Assembly (NCBI RefSeq): GCF_036588685.1
Contig: NC_086374.1
Coordinates: 88,840,059-88,904,058, forward strand
Direction of reading: 5' to 3'
DNA: 64,000 nt
Origin: Mytilus trossulus
Taxonomy: Eukaryota; Mollusca; Bivalvia; Mytilida; Mytilidae
This document shows, one piece after another, positions 1-18,649 of the stretch. The notes beneath the pieces were generated by a model. That model made no database searches, was not told where the DNA came from, and worked only from the letters and a program-made list of their open reading frames with translations. Both the position numbers and the translations under genes were made by a program. Every line of letters begins with the position of its first letter. The stretch's first letter is position 1.

Positions 1-61
1 TTATTTTATTGGTCTAAATTTCAATTGATTTAATATATATTTTATGTTCAATATCTTTCAG

Positions 62-5722
<5,661 letters not shown>

Positions 5723-6885
5723 ATTTAAACTCACTGCTGTTTTGTAAATTCACCTTAAAATGTCTGCCGATGACAAGGGAGTGAATTCATCAAAGTATGA
5801 AAGGGAGATAACTGAATTTTTGTTTTTGTTTGGATAAGAGGAATAGAGGAAATGATGAATTTGCAGAGTGTTTGTCAGTTGTGAATGCAGACAAGATTTC
5901 TACTAGAGTTCAACAGTTTAGTTTGTTACGTCCTCAGATACAATAGCATTTTGCTGGACTGTTACTTTTTTCTCTCTATTTTATTGAGAGTTCTTGAATT
6001 AGATATTGAACATACTTTGTACTAGACTGTCTTGTATGTGCCAATGATGTATAACTCTTTCCTGTTGTATATCTTTTACCTATATATTCTATACTAGGGC
6101 TATATAAGTGTAATACAAATAGGATAAAATAACAAAGATATTCTAAACTGGCATTAGATTCCTGGTAGGCAAAATTAAGTCAATGAACTGTTATTTATTT
6201 ACATTAAAAAATTGATGTCATAATCCAATTGTCCTATTTATAGCTGCTGCATTGCTATTTTTATGTCAGATATTTTGTTCTTAAATATTAAAAAGATTAT
6301 TCTTTTGATTAGTAATTAAAGATTTCCATGGTAGCTTTTTTTCCAGAATTAATGATATCATTTGATATTTCTAACATCTTTGACACGACTGCTTGGGTTT
6401 ACAAATTCTCACTGTCAAATATCATACCAGATACCAAAATAGAAACTTTCATCAATCAGTTCAGAATTTTGGATTTATTTTTTAAATTTGAAGGTTTTAC
6501 TTGGATGCAATTTCATTATTATTTAATAGAGGGAAAAAAACTGATTAAAAAAGATTTGGGGATGTGGGAGTTTACTTTTCTTTAGTCCTAAATATTTTTT
6601 TGTATATTTTGTTTACCACATCAAAACAGCATTTTGTATTAATTTTGCTGTTTATCCTAAGTTGTGCAATGTACATTTTTAATTTGTTTTATTTATTTAT
6701 GGTTTTTATATCTTTATGATGGTAGTGCAAGCAGTTTGTACACATACTGCTTGTATAACACTGAAGAAAAACCAAAAAGTGCTTGTTGTGTGCTTAATTA
6801 GTTTGCTTTTTCAACAAATGAAGAGCTTAGATTGCTCCTCTTATTTGAAACATAAGATTTTCAAATAAAACATAAACTGCATTAT
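5723..6885 (+). other. CUL1: CUL1 3' untranslated region with candidate poly(A) signal
   Basis: AT-rich, stop-dense sequence after the stop codon. The first canonical AATAAA noticed on this strand is at 6864-6869, giving a 3' UTR of about 1.1-1.2 kb; earlier ATTAAA variants exist near 6315. The open frame at 6328-6585 lies inside this region and has no recognisable features. Confidence 0.45.
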
Positions 6886-9800
6886 ATAAACTTGATTCCG
6901 TAAGTGTTTGACTTGTAAAAATTCATCAATTCACCTTTTTTCTTTTAAGGATAACATAAGAATTAGCCAAATTAAGTTGTGTGTATGTCGATGAAAGTGT
7001 GTGTAATGCATTTTTGCAGTTGAGAAAAAGAATAGTATTTGAGTGTAACTGTGATGTCATTTCTGTTTTAAAGAATCCTTATTTTGTTATGCAAAAAGTT
7101 TATGATCTAAATATATATAAATAACTACCATTAAATTTTACAATACCTCAGATATGACTATATGTTTATTTGTTTGTTAAAAAACAACCCATATTTACTT
7201 TTAGTTTGTGGAAATCAAAACCAATTTTCAAAATTACATAGTTGTATTTGAAATCCTAAAACATCTTCGGATTATAAAACATATCGAAAATATTTTAATT
7301 AATTAAGTTTACCTTAACTGTACAACTTTTTTGTGTGTTTATTTTGCACATGCTATTTCAACTACAAAAACCAGATTTTAATAGCAAAACTTCAGGTTCT
7401 TAAATTGTATCAGCATATCGTCCATGTGATTAAATAATTTCCGTTACATTACTGGAAATTAAAGGGAAATAAGATTTGAACCAAACCCTTTATAGAAAAT
7501 AAAAAAATAATGTATTCTTTTCCATACAGAATAAATGTTTTCACTAAATTAGATTTTCTTGATATTGGAGTCAGAAAGGACCCATTTTCAAAATTCATAT
7601 CATTTTCTTGATATTGGAGTCAGAAAGGACCCATTTCAAAATTTAAACAAGTCCAATGCATTAGTTTTCCATTTTGAAAAGTTCTTTACATCAACTTTAA
7701 TAACAGTAGAATAACCGTGTCAGAATCAGCTCTGCTTTGTTGATCTATACATGGTGTTGTGATATCATGCTGTGCTAGACACAGCTCAACAATTATTATT
7801 TTCCAATTACCGTTATAACTTTCTTTTGTTGTAGAATCAGTTGAAAATCTATTTTACGATGTACATATATTTAATTGCCAAATATAAGAGTGTTGCCCAA
7901 TCACTAGGCAATCCTATCTTGTTTCAGACAATTGTTTTTGTTTGTTGAATATTCTCAAATTTTATATTCTCATTGAGGATTCTGCGTTTTTAAAAATTAT
8001 CTTCAATGTTTTTGTCTTTCATATCATTTTGTTCCTGTTTTCTTGGAATTCAGAAAAAAATTAAATACTACAGCTGTTAATATTGAACATGAAGTTATTT
8101 GTTTTAACAAGATATTGGTGTGTAACTATAGATAGTGTTGTAATTGGCTTCTTTTTTTTTTTTTTATCTTTTTCGAAACTGCCTTGATTGCCTCTTTGCC
8201 TCAATGGCAGAAGTCTTGACTTAAATCCTGGACAAGGTAAAACCAAACCTGCTTTTCCACCAAATATTAAGATGTAAGAATTTAGTAACTGATTGACTCA
8301 GGAGTCAGGAAAATTGTGTGTGAGGCAGATAATAATAATAAAAAAAAAAATTAACTTTAAGTTTTTTTTTCTATGTATGTTTGATAAATTTCTTTTTTTT
8401 TTACCGGTATTGATTTACTTGAACTTTCAAGAGCTAAAATTATTTAAATGAGAACTAAAAGATCCAATTTTAAGGAATAACAATATTGTCTTATTGAACT
8501 TTTAACTTTTTGACCCCTTTCCAACTTATCCTCAATTCTGTTGACATTCCAAGTTTTCAATCTATTATATTCCTTGTTGATTTATACTCATTCTGAATGA
8601 ATATGCATAAAACAATTTCCATAGGATGTACAGCAAACAATCAATCAACCTTGCCCTACATGCTCATAAAATAAGGTTATACTATTCCCCAACCCCCTCT
8701 AAAAAAAGTGAGATGCAACACTATATATATTTTACACACACTTATATTTAAAATGAATTGCTAGTTACATACCTAGTTTACTTTGACAATAATTTCTTTT
8801 CCCTTGTTTAGTAATATAACAGATTGCAGCTGTGCTGTATAAACAACACTAGTTAGGTCACAAATATTTTCATGGTAAATTCAGACTGGCTGTACAAAAT
8901 TAAAGCAATTACCAAGAATCTCTTGCACCAATAATTGATATAATTTATTAATCTGTTCTTTTTCATCTGAATAAAAAAAATGACATATTGCTGAATTCAT
9001 TCTTGTTATTTTGTATAGCCTGCCGCGTCCGAGAGTGCATTCACATAATGCGATACATAATGATAACCCACTGGCAGCTATTAAACTATTTGTGTCAAGC
9101 TTTATATTTCAGAAGACCATGATGCTTCATAATTTATTACAAAGTTTTTGTTTGTTATAAGTCCTTTATCTTTAACTTTATTGTTGTCTTGCTTGATGGA
9201 GTCAAAAAGTGTGACATAGGTATGCTGTTTCCAGTGTTGTTGTCAACAATGTATAAGTTTGGGATTAGGTCTAGTTTGGGGTGAACCTCAAGTTGTAGGT
9301 CAATAACATATGATGAACAGTTATATTAGCATATGCACAGCTCATTTCTATGGTCCTGCCCCCTCATTCATGGTCTATTGACTTTAAACTTTGGCTTATT
9401 TTACATGTATTAGTTTGTGATAAGGTCAGTTTATGGGGAACCATTAGTGGTAGGTCAATGATATTTGGTATGCACATGTATTTTGAGTTGTGTCCCTTTA
9501 TAACTTATTAGCAAGCAGGGGCATCATCTGTGTCCCAAAATACACATTCCCCATTTATTTGGACAACCACAGAACTTCTTACGACTTTTTGAAGATTCCT
9601 CGGTGATCATCTTTGATAAGTTCACACCATGACCCTGCATGCCAGCCAAGATGTCCATCCCTTAATACAAAACTTAAATTCATTCTACGGGTTTTGATTA
9701 GACTTGAAAAGACAAGAACTATTGAGTTGTATTGTCATTTGTTAAATTGTCCTCTTGTTTCAGTTAGAAGTTTGTCTCCAATGTGTAAATACAAAATTCA

Positions 9801-9951
9801 GTTTTGTATACTGTTAACCAGCCAACTGGTTAGTGATTACAGACACCTGGGAGTCTATGTTTTTAGACAAATTGTGTGAAATTTGCCAAAAAAAATGTTG
9901 AATCTGTAGGGTGAATATTTATTTAAAATCCTAGTGTTAACTTTCTTATCA
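6886..9951. other. Intergenic, no gene recognised
   Basis: AT-rich sequence between the CUL1 3' end and the 74-bp array. Contains a short direct duplication (7554-7643) and a region around 9240-9540 with text (ggggcatcatctgtgtccc) shared, inverted, with repeats at 38925 and 40155. No convincing coding exon was seen on either strand. Confidence 0.5.
7554..7643. repeat. Short direct tandem duplication (49-bp period)
   Basis: The text gatattggagtcagaaagga followed by cccattt occurs at about 7561 and 7610 with nearly identical flanks. Two copies only. Confidence 0.85.
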
Positions 9952-12900
9952 TTTGGTGCTAGAAGGTAGTTGTAGCAAAGGCAATCAAAGCACATACAGG
10001 TTCTCATTGAAAGTTCTTACTGGTATTTGGTGTAAGTGGGTAGTTGTAGCAAAGGCAATCAAAGCACATACAGGTTCTCATTGAAAGTTCTTACTGGTAT
10101 TTGGTGTAAGTGGGTAGTTGTAGCAAAGGCAATCAAAGCACATACAGGTTCTCATTGAAAGTTCTTACTGGTATTTGGTGTAAGTGGGTAGTTGTAGCAA
10201 AGGCAATCAAAGCACATACAGGTTCTCATTGAAAGTTATTACTGGTATTTGGTGTAAGTGGGTAGTTGTAGCAAAGGCAATCACAGCACATACAGGTTCT
10301 AATTGAAAGTTCTTACTGGTATTTGGTGTAAGTGGGTAGTTGTTGCAAAGGCAATCAAAGCACATACAGGTTTTCATTGAAAGTTCTTACTGGTATTTGG
10401 TGTAAGTGGGTAGTTGTAGCAAAGGCAATCAAAGCACATACAGGTTCTCATTGAAAGTTCTTACTGGTATTTGGTACAAGTGGGTAGTTATAGCAAAGGC
10501 AATCAAAGCACATACAGGTTCTCATTGAAAGTTCTTACTGGTATTTGGTGTAAGTGGGTAGTTGTAGCAAAGGCAATCAAAGCACATACAGGTTCTCATT
10601 GAAAGTTCTTACTTGTATTTGGTGTAAGTGGGTAGTTGTAGCAAAGGCAATCAAAGCACAAACAGGTTCTCATTGAAAGTTCTTACTGGTATTTGGTGTA
10701 AGTGGGTAGTTGTAGCAAAGACAATCAAAGCACATACAGGTTCTCATATTGAAAGTTCTTACTGGTATTTGGTGTAAGTGAGTAGTTGTAGCAAAGGCAA
10801 TCAAAGCACATACAGGTTCTCATTGAAAGTTCTTACTGGTATTTGGTGTAAGTGGGTAGTTGTAGCAAAGGCAATCAAAGCACATACAGGTTCTCATTGA
10901 AAGTTCTTACTGGTATTTGGTGTAAGTGGGTAGTTGTAGCAAAGGCAATCAAAGCACATACAGGTTCTCATTGAAAGTTCTTACTGGTATTTGGTGTAAG
11001 TGGGTAGTTGTTGCAAAGGCAATCAAAGCACATACAGGTTCTCATTGAAAGTTCTTACTGGTATTTGGTGTAAGTGGGTAGTTGTAGCAAAGGCAATCAA
11101 AGCACATACAGGTTATCATTTAAAGTTCTTACTTGTATTTGGTGTAAGTGGGAAGTTGTAGCAAAGGCAATCAAAGCACATACAGGTTTTCATTGAAAGT
11201 TCTTACTGGTATTTGGTGTAAGTGGGTAGTTGTAGCAAAGGCAATCAAAGCACATACAGGTTTTCATTGAAAGTTCTTACTGGTATTTGGTGTAAGTGGG
11301 TAGTTGTAGCAAAGGGAATCAAAGCACATACAGGTTCTCATTTAAAGTTCTTACTTGTATTTGGTGTAAGTGGGAAGTTGTAGCAAAGGCAATCAAAGCA
11401 CATACAGGTTCTCATTTAAAGTTCTTACTTGTATTTGGTGTAAGTGGGTAGTTGTAGCAAAGACAATCAAAGCACAAACAGGTTCTCATTGAAAGTTCTT
11501 ACTGGTAATTGGTGTAAGTGGGTAGTTGTAGCAAAGGCAATCAAAGCACATACAGGTTCTAATTGAAAGTTCTTACTTGTATTTGGTGTAAGTGGGTAGT
11601 TGTAGCAAAGGCAATCAAAGCACATACAGGTTCTCATTTAAAGTTCTTACTTGTATTTGGTGTAAGTGGGTAGTTGTAGCAAAGGCAATCAAAGCACATA
11701 CAGGTTCTCATTGAAAGTTCTTACTGGTATTTGGTGTAAGTGGGTAGTTGTAGCAAAGGCAATCAAAGCACATACAGGTTCTAATTGAAAGTTCTTACTT
11801 GTATTTGGTGTAAGTGGGTAGTTGTAGCAAAGGCAATCAAAGCACATACAGGTTCTTATTGAAAGTTCTTACTTGTATTTGGTGTAAGTGGGTAGTTATA
11901 GCAAAGGCAATCAAAGCACATACAGGTTCTTATTGAAAGTTCTTACTTGTATTTGGTGTAAGTGGGTAGTTGTAGCAAAGGCAATCACAGCACATACAGG
12001 TTCTAATTGAAAGTTCTTACTTGTATTTGGTGTAAGTGAGTAGTTGTAGCAAAGGCAATCAAAGCACATACAGGTTCTCATTGAAAGTTCTTACTGGTAT
12101 TTGGTGTAAGTGGGTAGTTGTAGCAAAGGCAATCAAAGCAAATACAGGTTCTAATTGAAAGTTCTTACTGGTATTTGGTGTAAGTGGGTAGTTGTAGCAA
12201 AGGCAATCAAAGCACATACAGGTTCTAATTGAAAGTTCTTACTTGTATTTGGTGTAAGTGGGTAGTTGTAGCAAAGGCAATCAAAGCACATACAGGTTCT
12301 CATTTAAAGTTCTTACTTGTATTTGGTATAAGTGGGTAGTTGTAGCAAAGGCAAGCAAAGCACATACAGGTTCTCATTGAAAGTTCTTACTGGTATTTGG
12401 TGTAAGTGGGTAGTTGTAGCAAAGGCAATCAAAGCACATACAGGTTCTCATTGAAAGTTCTTACTGGTATTTGGTGTAAGTGGGTAGTTGTAGCAAAGGC
12501 AATCAAAGCACATACAGGTTCTAATTGAAAGTTCTTGCTTGTATTTGGTGTAAGTGGGTAGTTGTAGCAAAGGCAATCAAAGCACAAACAGGTTCTAATT
12601 GAAAGTTCTTACTTGTATTTGGTGTAAGTGGGTAGTTGTAGCAAAGGCAATCAAAGCACATACAGGTTCTCATTTAAAGTTCTTACTGGTATAGGGTGTA
12701 AGTGGGTAGTTGTAGCAAAGGCAATCAAAGCACATACAGGTTCTCATTGAAAGTTCTTACTGGTATTTGGTGGAAGTGGGTAGTTGTAGCAAAGGCAATC
12801 AAAGCACATACAGGTTCTCATTGAAAGTTCTTACTGGTATTTGGTGTAAGTGGGTAGTTGTAGCAAAGACAATCAAAGCACATACAGGTTCTCATTGAAA

Positions 12901-13208
12901 GTTCTTACTGGTATTTGGTGTAAGTGGGTAGTTGTAGCAAAGGGAATCAAAGCACATACAGGTTCTCATTGAAAGTTCTTACTGGTATTTGGTGTAAGTG
13001 GGTAGTTGTAGCAAAGGGAATCAAGGCACATAAAGGTTCTCATTGAAAGTTCTTACGGGTATTTGGTGTAAGTGGGTAGTTGTAGCAAAGGCAATCAAAG
13101 CACATACAGGTTCTCATTTAAAGTTCTTACTTGTATTTTGTGTAAGTGGGTAGTTGTAGCAAAGGCAATCAAAGCACATACAGGTTCTCATATTGAAAGT
13201 ACTTACTA
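9952..13208 (+). repeat. Large 74-bp-period satellite array (~44 units)
   Basis: A continuous head-to-tail array of about 3.25 kb; the marker tggtatttgg falls at 10021, 10095 and so on. The consensus includes tggtgtaagtgggtagttgt, agcaaaggcaatcaaagcac and atacaggttctcattgaaag. Variants at a few positions (tactggt/tacttgt, ctcattg/ctaattg/ctcattt, ttgtagc/ttgttgc) recur in neighbouring units, which suggests local amplification. Two units, near 10747 and 13190, share a 3-bp insertion (tcatattg). Every unit has a GTAAGT and most have an acatacag. Confidence 0.96.
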
Positions 13209-14079
13209 GTACTCTCAACTACGAAGTATTTTGGGCTATATTGTTTAATGGTCTCAGCTGGCTTCTCGAAGGCTGTGATTTAGACTTCAAACTACTGTTT
13301 TTTTGGAAAAGCACCTCTTTCCTATGATCAAAATGTGCAAATTGTTAAACAAGTATTTAATTCTATAAAGAGATCAAAATGATTCCTTGTAGTATAGTAT
13401 CAATATAGGTAAAACACACATCATCATCAACCTAATCTCTGTCGTTTTTCCTCATTCCCTCTACTTTTTTCAGTATAGATAAGTACTATTTATGTTGTTT
13501 ATATTATTTGATGCATGCTCACCTTCAATTTGTATTGTTATATATATTGTATTGTGGAGAAGACTTTATAAGTATGTTTTACTTGTGTCTGATCCTTTTT
13601 TGCTTTGAGCAAATAGAATATGTTTAAACTAACTAAAACTACTAAGTTAAGCAAGCAACAATCAATCAATAATATTAGTAATCTGATTTCCTGTGTGTAA
13701 TAAATAAGATTGATTCAATAAACTGTCAATTTGTGAAATAAATTAATAAACATCTTCTTTGGATGGACTAATTCTGCATTGTAAAGATAAAGGAGATGTG
13801 GTATGATCGTCAAAGACACATTTATCTGCAAAAGGGTGTGAACAGGGCTTAATATTTCTAGTGAAGACTTTAAAAGCCCTTACACTTATACGACCAAGTG
13901 TGGCAATTGACCACACCCTTTTTTAGCCAAAAAAAATGTCCAGTCAATAAAACTGGTTTTGTGTATTGGTCATAAAAGTTTCGCAATCTGTACAAAACGC
14001 CCTTTCACAATGGTACATGCAAGACTATTGCAACATTAATTTTGTGCGGTTTTTATTTTTGCAAGCAATGTGACTGATA
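13209..14079. other. Intergenic, fragments only
   Basis: No coding exon seen. A degenerate repeat end (ggagatgtggtatgatcgtc) lies at 13790-13830. The rest is AT-rich without recognised structure. Confidence 0.45.
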
Positions 14080-14276
14080 GAGTATCACAATAGTAAGATC
14101 TTGCCTTCTGAAACAGCTTTCCAGAATTCACAATAGTAAGATCTTGCCTTCTGAAACAGTATCACAATAGTAAGATCTTGCCTTCTGAAACAGTATCACA
14201 ATAGTAAGATCTTGCCTTCTGAAACAGTATCAAAATAGTAAGATCTTGCCTTCTGAAACAGCTTTCCAGAATTCAC
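14080..14276. repeat. 34-bp tandem repeat, five copies
   Basis: Unit text acaatagtaagatcttgcct followed by tctgaaacag occurs five times. The first and last copies are followed by the same ctttccagaattcac, as if an internal unit had been multiplied between two parts of one parent sequence. Confidence 0.85.
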
Positions 14277-14519
14277 ACACAAGTTCTGAAATTACAGTAT
14301 TCAATAAATATCTCGAGTTTAATACATGTATACAGGTAATACAGGACAGGGCCATAAATCAGTGTATTTCCAAATCCATGTGCTATTGGTTTGACCCAAT
14401 GAACTTGTCATCCATGTTAAAATGTTAAACCCATTGCTGGTCTATTACAAGAAGAAGAGGCAAAGTCAGTCAACCGATGCTAATACAACTGCACTACAAA
14501 TAAGATGTACTGCCTATAA

Positions 14520-14606
14520 AGTGCTATAGTTGACTTGTTAATTTCTGTGTCATTTTGGTCTCTTGTGAGGAGTTGTTTCATTGGCAATCATACCACATCT
14601 TTTTTT
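14520..14606. repeat. Dispersed repeat end (inverted ATTGCCAATGAG subfamily)
   Basis: Contains tttctgtgtcattttggtct, then gttgtttcattggcaatcat and accacatctttttt. The same terminus is at 24590-24640 and 50830-50870 in this orientation and at 31936 in the opposite one. Confidence 0.65.
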
Positions 14607-14721
14607 TATATATCTGATTGCTAAAATGACATAATTGAAACACTAGCTTATGTTGGTACATTATGTTTATTTTAAAATGTAGGATATAATTTTTCATAGA
14701 TTTCATGGTTAAAGATGAATA

Positions 14722-14862
14722 AAAATTGAGAATGGAAATGGGGAATATGTCAAAGAGACGACAGACCGACCAAAGAGCAGACAACAGCCGAAAGCCACCA
14801 ATGGGTCAACACAGAGAGAAAATCCTGCATCCAGAGGTGGTCCTCTGCTGGCCCCTAAATGA
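14722..14862 (-). mobile_element. 3'-end fragment of a Penelope-like element (inverted)
   Basis: Starts aaaaattgagaatggaaatg and continues through gtcaaagagac, gaccaaagagcagacaacag and ctggcccctaaat. This is the reverse complement of the 3' terminus of the Penelope-like copies ending at 20482 and 23537. Confidence 0.65.
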
Positions 14863-15079
14863 ATTGAAATTTAAAACTTTTCTAAAGGCTTATAGATGAT
14901 AATTCATATTAATCCATGAATCAAATATCTTACAAATAAGATTTAGTAACAACTAAAGAAATAAATGAATCCACATTATGTCTGGTCTTCTCTGGCTTTT
15001 GTTGCCAGTGGAATGAGTGGATTGAGTGGGATAACAATCTTGAGGGATTATAAGTCATGTAGTAAGATCTGTTCAGTAC

Positions 15080-15473
15080 ATTTATTTTAATTACAACATA
15101 TAACATAATAACTCATTTTAAACAGTTGTGACAAAAATCTGTTGTATTTGTCTTAATACATCCACAATAACAAAATATAAATAAAATATCCGACTCTTAA
15201 TATAAACAGATTGTTTGTCACATTGAATTTCAAATGAGTGTGTTGAAGTTAGTTTTTTGCTGTGGTAAATAGTATAATCATAGGCTTTATTTGAAGTCAC
15301 ACTCCTTCCTTATATGATCTGTCATTTAAGATTTGCATTCCTTCAAATACAAATATATTGAAAAATTTTGTCAGCCAAATTCTTTGCTCTGAAGTTTAAT
15401 GTTTGTATTTTTTGTCCAAAGTAAAAATGATGAAATGATGAGGTGGAATCTGTTTGCTAATACTGTCAATCAA
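15080..15473 (-). other. SEC61G: SEC61G 3' UTR with candidate poly(A) signals
   Basis: Downstream of the stop on the minus strand, AATAAA (TTTATT on +) occurs at 15286-15291 and 15081-15086. Either could end the transcript; the extent is inferred. Confidence 0.4.
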
Positions 15474-16886
<1,413 letters not shown>

Positions 16887-17620
16887 GTCTATAATAAAGA
16901 AAATAAGTATGCATCAAATCTTGGTATGATATATACAAACTGATGCTCAAATATCATACTGAATATCATTTTAAAAATTATTGTGAAAACGTGACACTTC
17001 TTTATACCTCTATCCCAATTTACATTCAGAAGTGGATTATATGTGAATTGAGGTATAATCAACCATTTATTTAAATAATTATTCCTTACCTGTATACATT
17101 GCATGTGCATGTGTCTAATATTTAAAAAGTCCAAAATCTATTAAATCCACAAATATTTGACAGACAAAAAAGGTGTTTTTACTATAAAGTTGGTAACTTT
17201 TTTTCAGTTATTAGTTTTGCTTCTTCTGCTCAAACATCATTTTCTTTGGGCAATAATAAAAATTAACCATACGTTCCACTTAAAACTGATAAGACAAAAT
17301 ATCACACAGGTTATCTTTCTTTGTAAATCTTGATTATTTACAATACACAAAGTATTTACCAAGAGACTTAAACATAATGTGGTAAGTTCAGATATATTTC
17401 TAAAGAATATAAATGTATTGTTCATGTAAGTAGAAACGTATAATTAACATATGTGAGAACAAATGAGTTGTATACCTGATGAAATATCACAGAAATTTTA
17501 TTGACACGTCATAAAACATACAAAATTTTATACTCTAAATATTCATTAAGAGACTAAATTACAAAATTATTATTTCAAAACCAAAATAATTTGAAACCAA
17601 ATACGAGAAACATTTTATAC

Positions 17621-17690
17621 CTGTGTCTTTAAGCTTCTGTTTCTGTTAAAATACAAGTAATTAAATGCACTGTACAATCGACGACTCAAA
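17621..17690 (-). other. SEC61G: Candidate SEC61G 5' UTR exon
   Basis: The sense strand reads agcttaaagacacag followed by gtataa, a plausible donor about 730 nt upstream of the first coding exon, which itself begins with an acceptor. Only splice-site logic supports it; the transcription start was not located. Confidence 0.35.
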
Positions 17691-17698
17691 CCGGAAGT
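17691..17698 (-). promoter_or_regulatory. ETS/GABP-like site upstream of SEC61G
   Basis: CCGGAAGT on the + strand (ACTTCCGG on the SEC61G strand) lies directly upstream of the candidate 5' UTR exon. This motif is typical of TATA-less housekeeping promoters in animals, which suits SEC61G. Eight-base motifs also occur by chance. Confidence 0.4.
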
Positions 17699-17828
17699 TG
17701 CTGGCGATTGAAAGGACTTGCCCTGCAGACAAAAATATCGTTGTTTTAATTGGATAAAATTTACACTTGGGAGTTTCTAAAATAAATATCGTGTACCGAG
17801 CTAAACTTCAAAATGCTGTTAATATTAA

Positions 17829-17873
17829 CAAGGATTTGTATTATATTGAAAAAATATACTATACAATTCCTTG
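17829..17873. repeat. Imperfect CAAGGATTTGTAT palindrome, copy 1
   Basis: Arms caaggatttgtattatat and actatacaattccttg around a short A-rich loop. The same arm sequence builds palindromes at 24898, 26244 and 26824. Confidence 0.65.
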
Positions 17874-17904
17874 ATATTGAAGGTAAAATAATGTATGAAC
17901 CTTA

Positions 17905-18545
17905 GATAAGAATAAGAATAAGAATATTTTATTTCCAATTAAAGGGCCCTATAAAGAGCTTTCATGACATTACATACAAGTACATATGATTAGACATAAA
18001 TTAGAGACATATAATATAAGAAAACAACATTGTTTAGTACTATTAAAAAAATGCTATAAAAGGCCAGGACAGAACCAGACAATACATTTTAGATTTTTAA
18101 AATATACCATTTAAAATCATATACCACTCAAAATATGTATATTTGTGGCTAATTTGTATTCATTATTTTTGAACTTCTCCTTATCTCTAGATTTTTAGAT
18201 AAATACTTTCCTAAACATTTATACACATTTTCTTGTGTAAATAGCCATAAAAACTTTGAAAAATTGTCTAACGATTGAAAATTATTACAATTTAGAGATA
18301 TTTCAGTAAAAAAATCATTTCTGTTATCAATATATAGTGGACATTCAGTTACAAAGTGTATCTCATCTTCAACTTTATTTAAAGTACAGTATAAACATTT
18401 TCTGAGTGTCCTATTCACATAAAGTTTGGCGTATCTATCAGTCTCAATCCTTAATGGATGAGCGCTTATTCTAATTTTACAGATTGATTGTCTTAATCTA
18501 AAATCTTTAAGATCCAAATATTTTTCAAAACAAAATAGAGTTTTA
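17905..18545 (-). mobile_element. LINE (non-LTR retrotransposon) 3' end, 5'-truncated
   Basis: The minus-strand open frame 18149-18517 encodes IRISAHPLRIETDRYAKL, then CLYCTLNKVEDEIHFVTECP, a C-x2-C-x8-H-x4-C knuckle of the type found at the C-terminus of LINE reverse transcriptases, then a short tail to the stop. Below it lies about 240 bp of 3' UTR ending in repeats of ttctta (17905-17925), a simple-repeat tail as expected at a LINE 3' end. RT and endonuclease domains are absent. It abuts a Penelope-like copy at about 18650. The clade was not determined. Confidence 0.75.
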
Positions 18546-18649
18546 AAGGAAAAATAGGTAGTAAGTTTATGAGGTACCTTTCACACACACAATTCTGAAA
18601 GAGCAAGATCGAATTTCCCATTAATTTATTTTTTATTAAGGATTTAGAC

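Noticed and set aside
6328..6585. 85-codon frame downstream of CUL1
   Set aside because: It lies in the probable CUL1 3' UTR, is AT-driven in composition and has no domain.
8180..8240. tRNA-like text (tgcctcaatggcagaagtct, aaatcctgg)
   Set aside because: The spacing and B box do not fit a tRNA or a clear SINE head.
9613..9879. 88-codon + strand open frame
   Set aside because: It starts at a non-ATG codon, shows no domain and lies in AT-rich intergenic DNA; chance is the simplest reading.
9952..13208. CRISPR-like appearance of the regular array
   Set aside because: Units are contiguous with no unique spacers, and the genome is an intron-bearing animal; it is a satellite.
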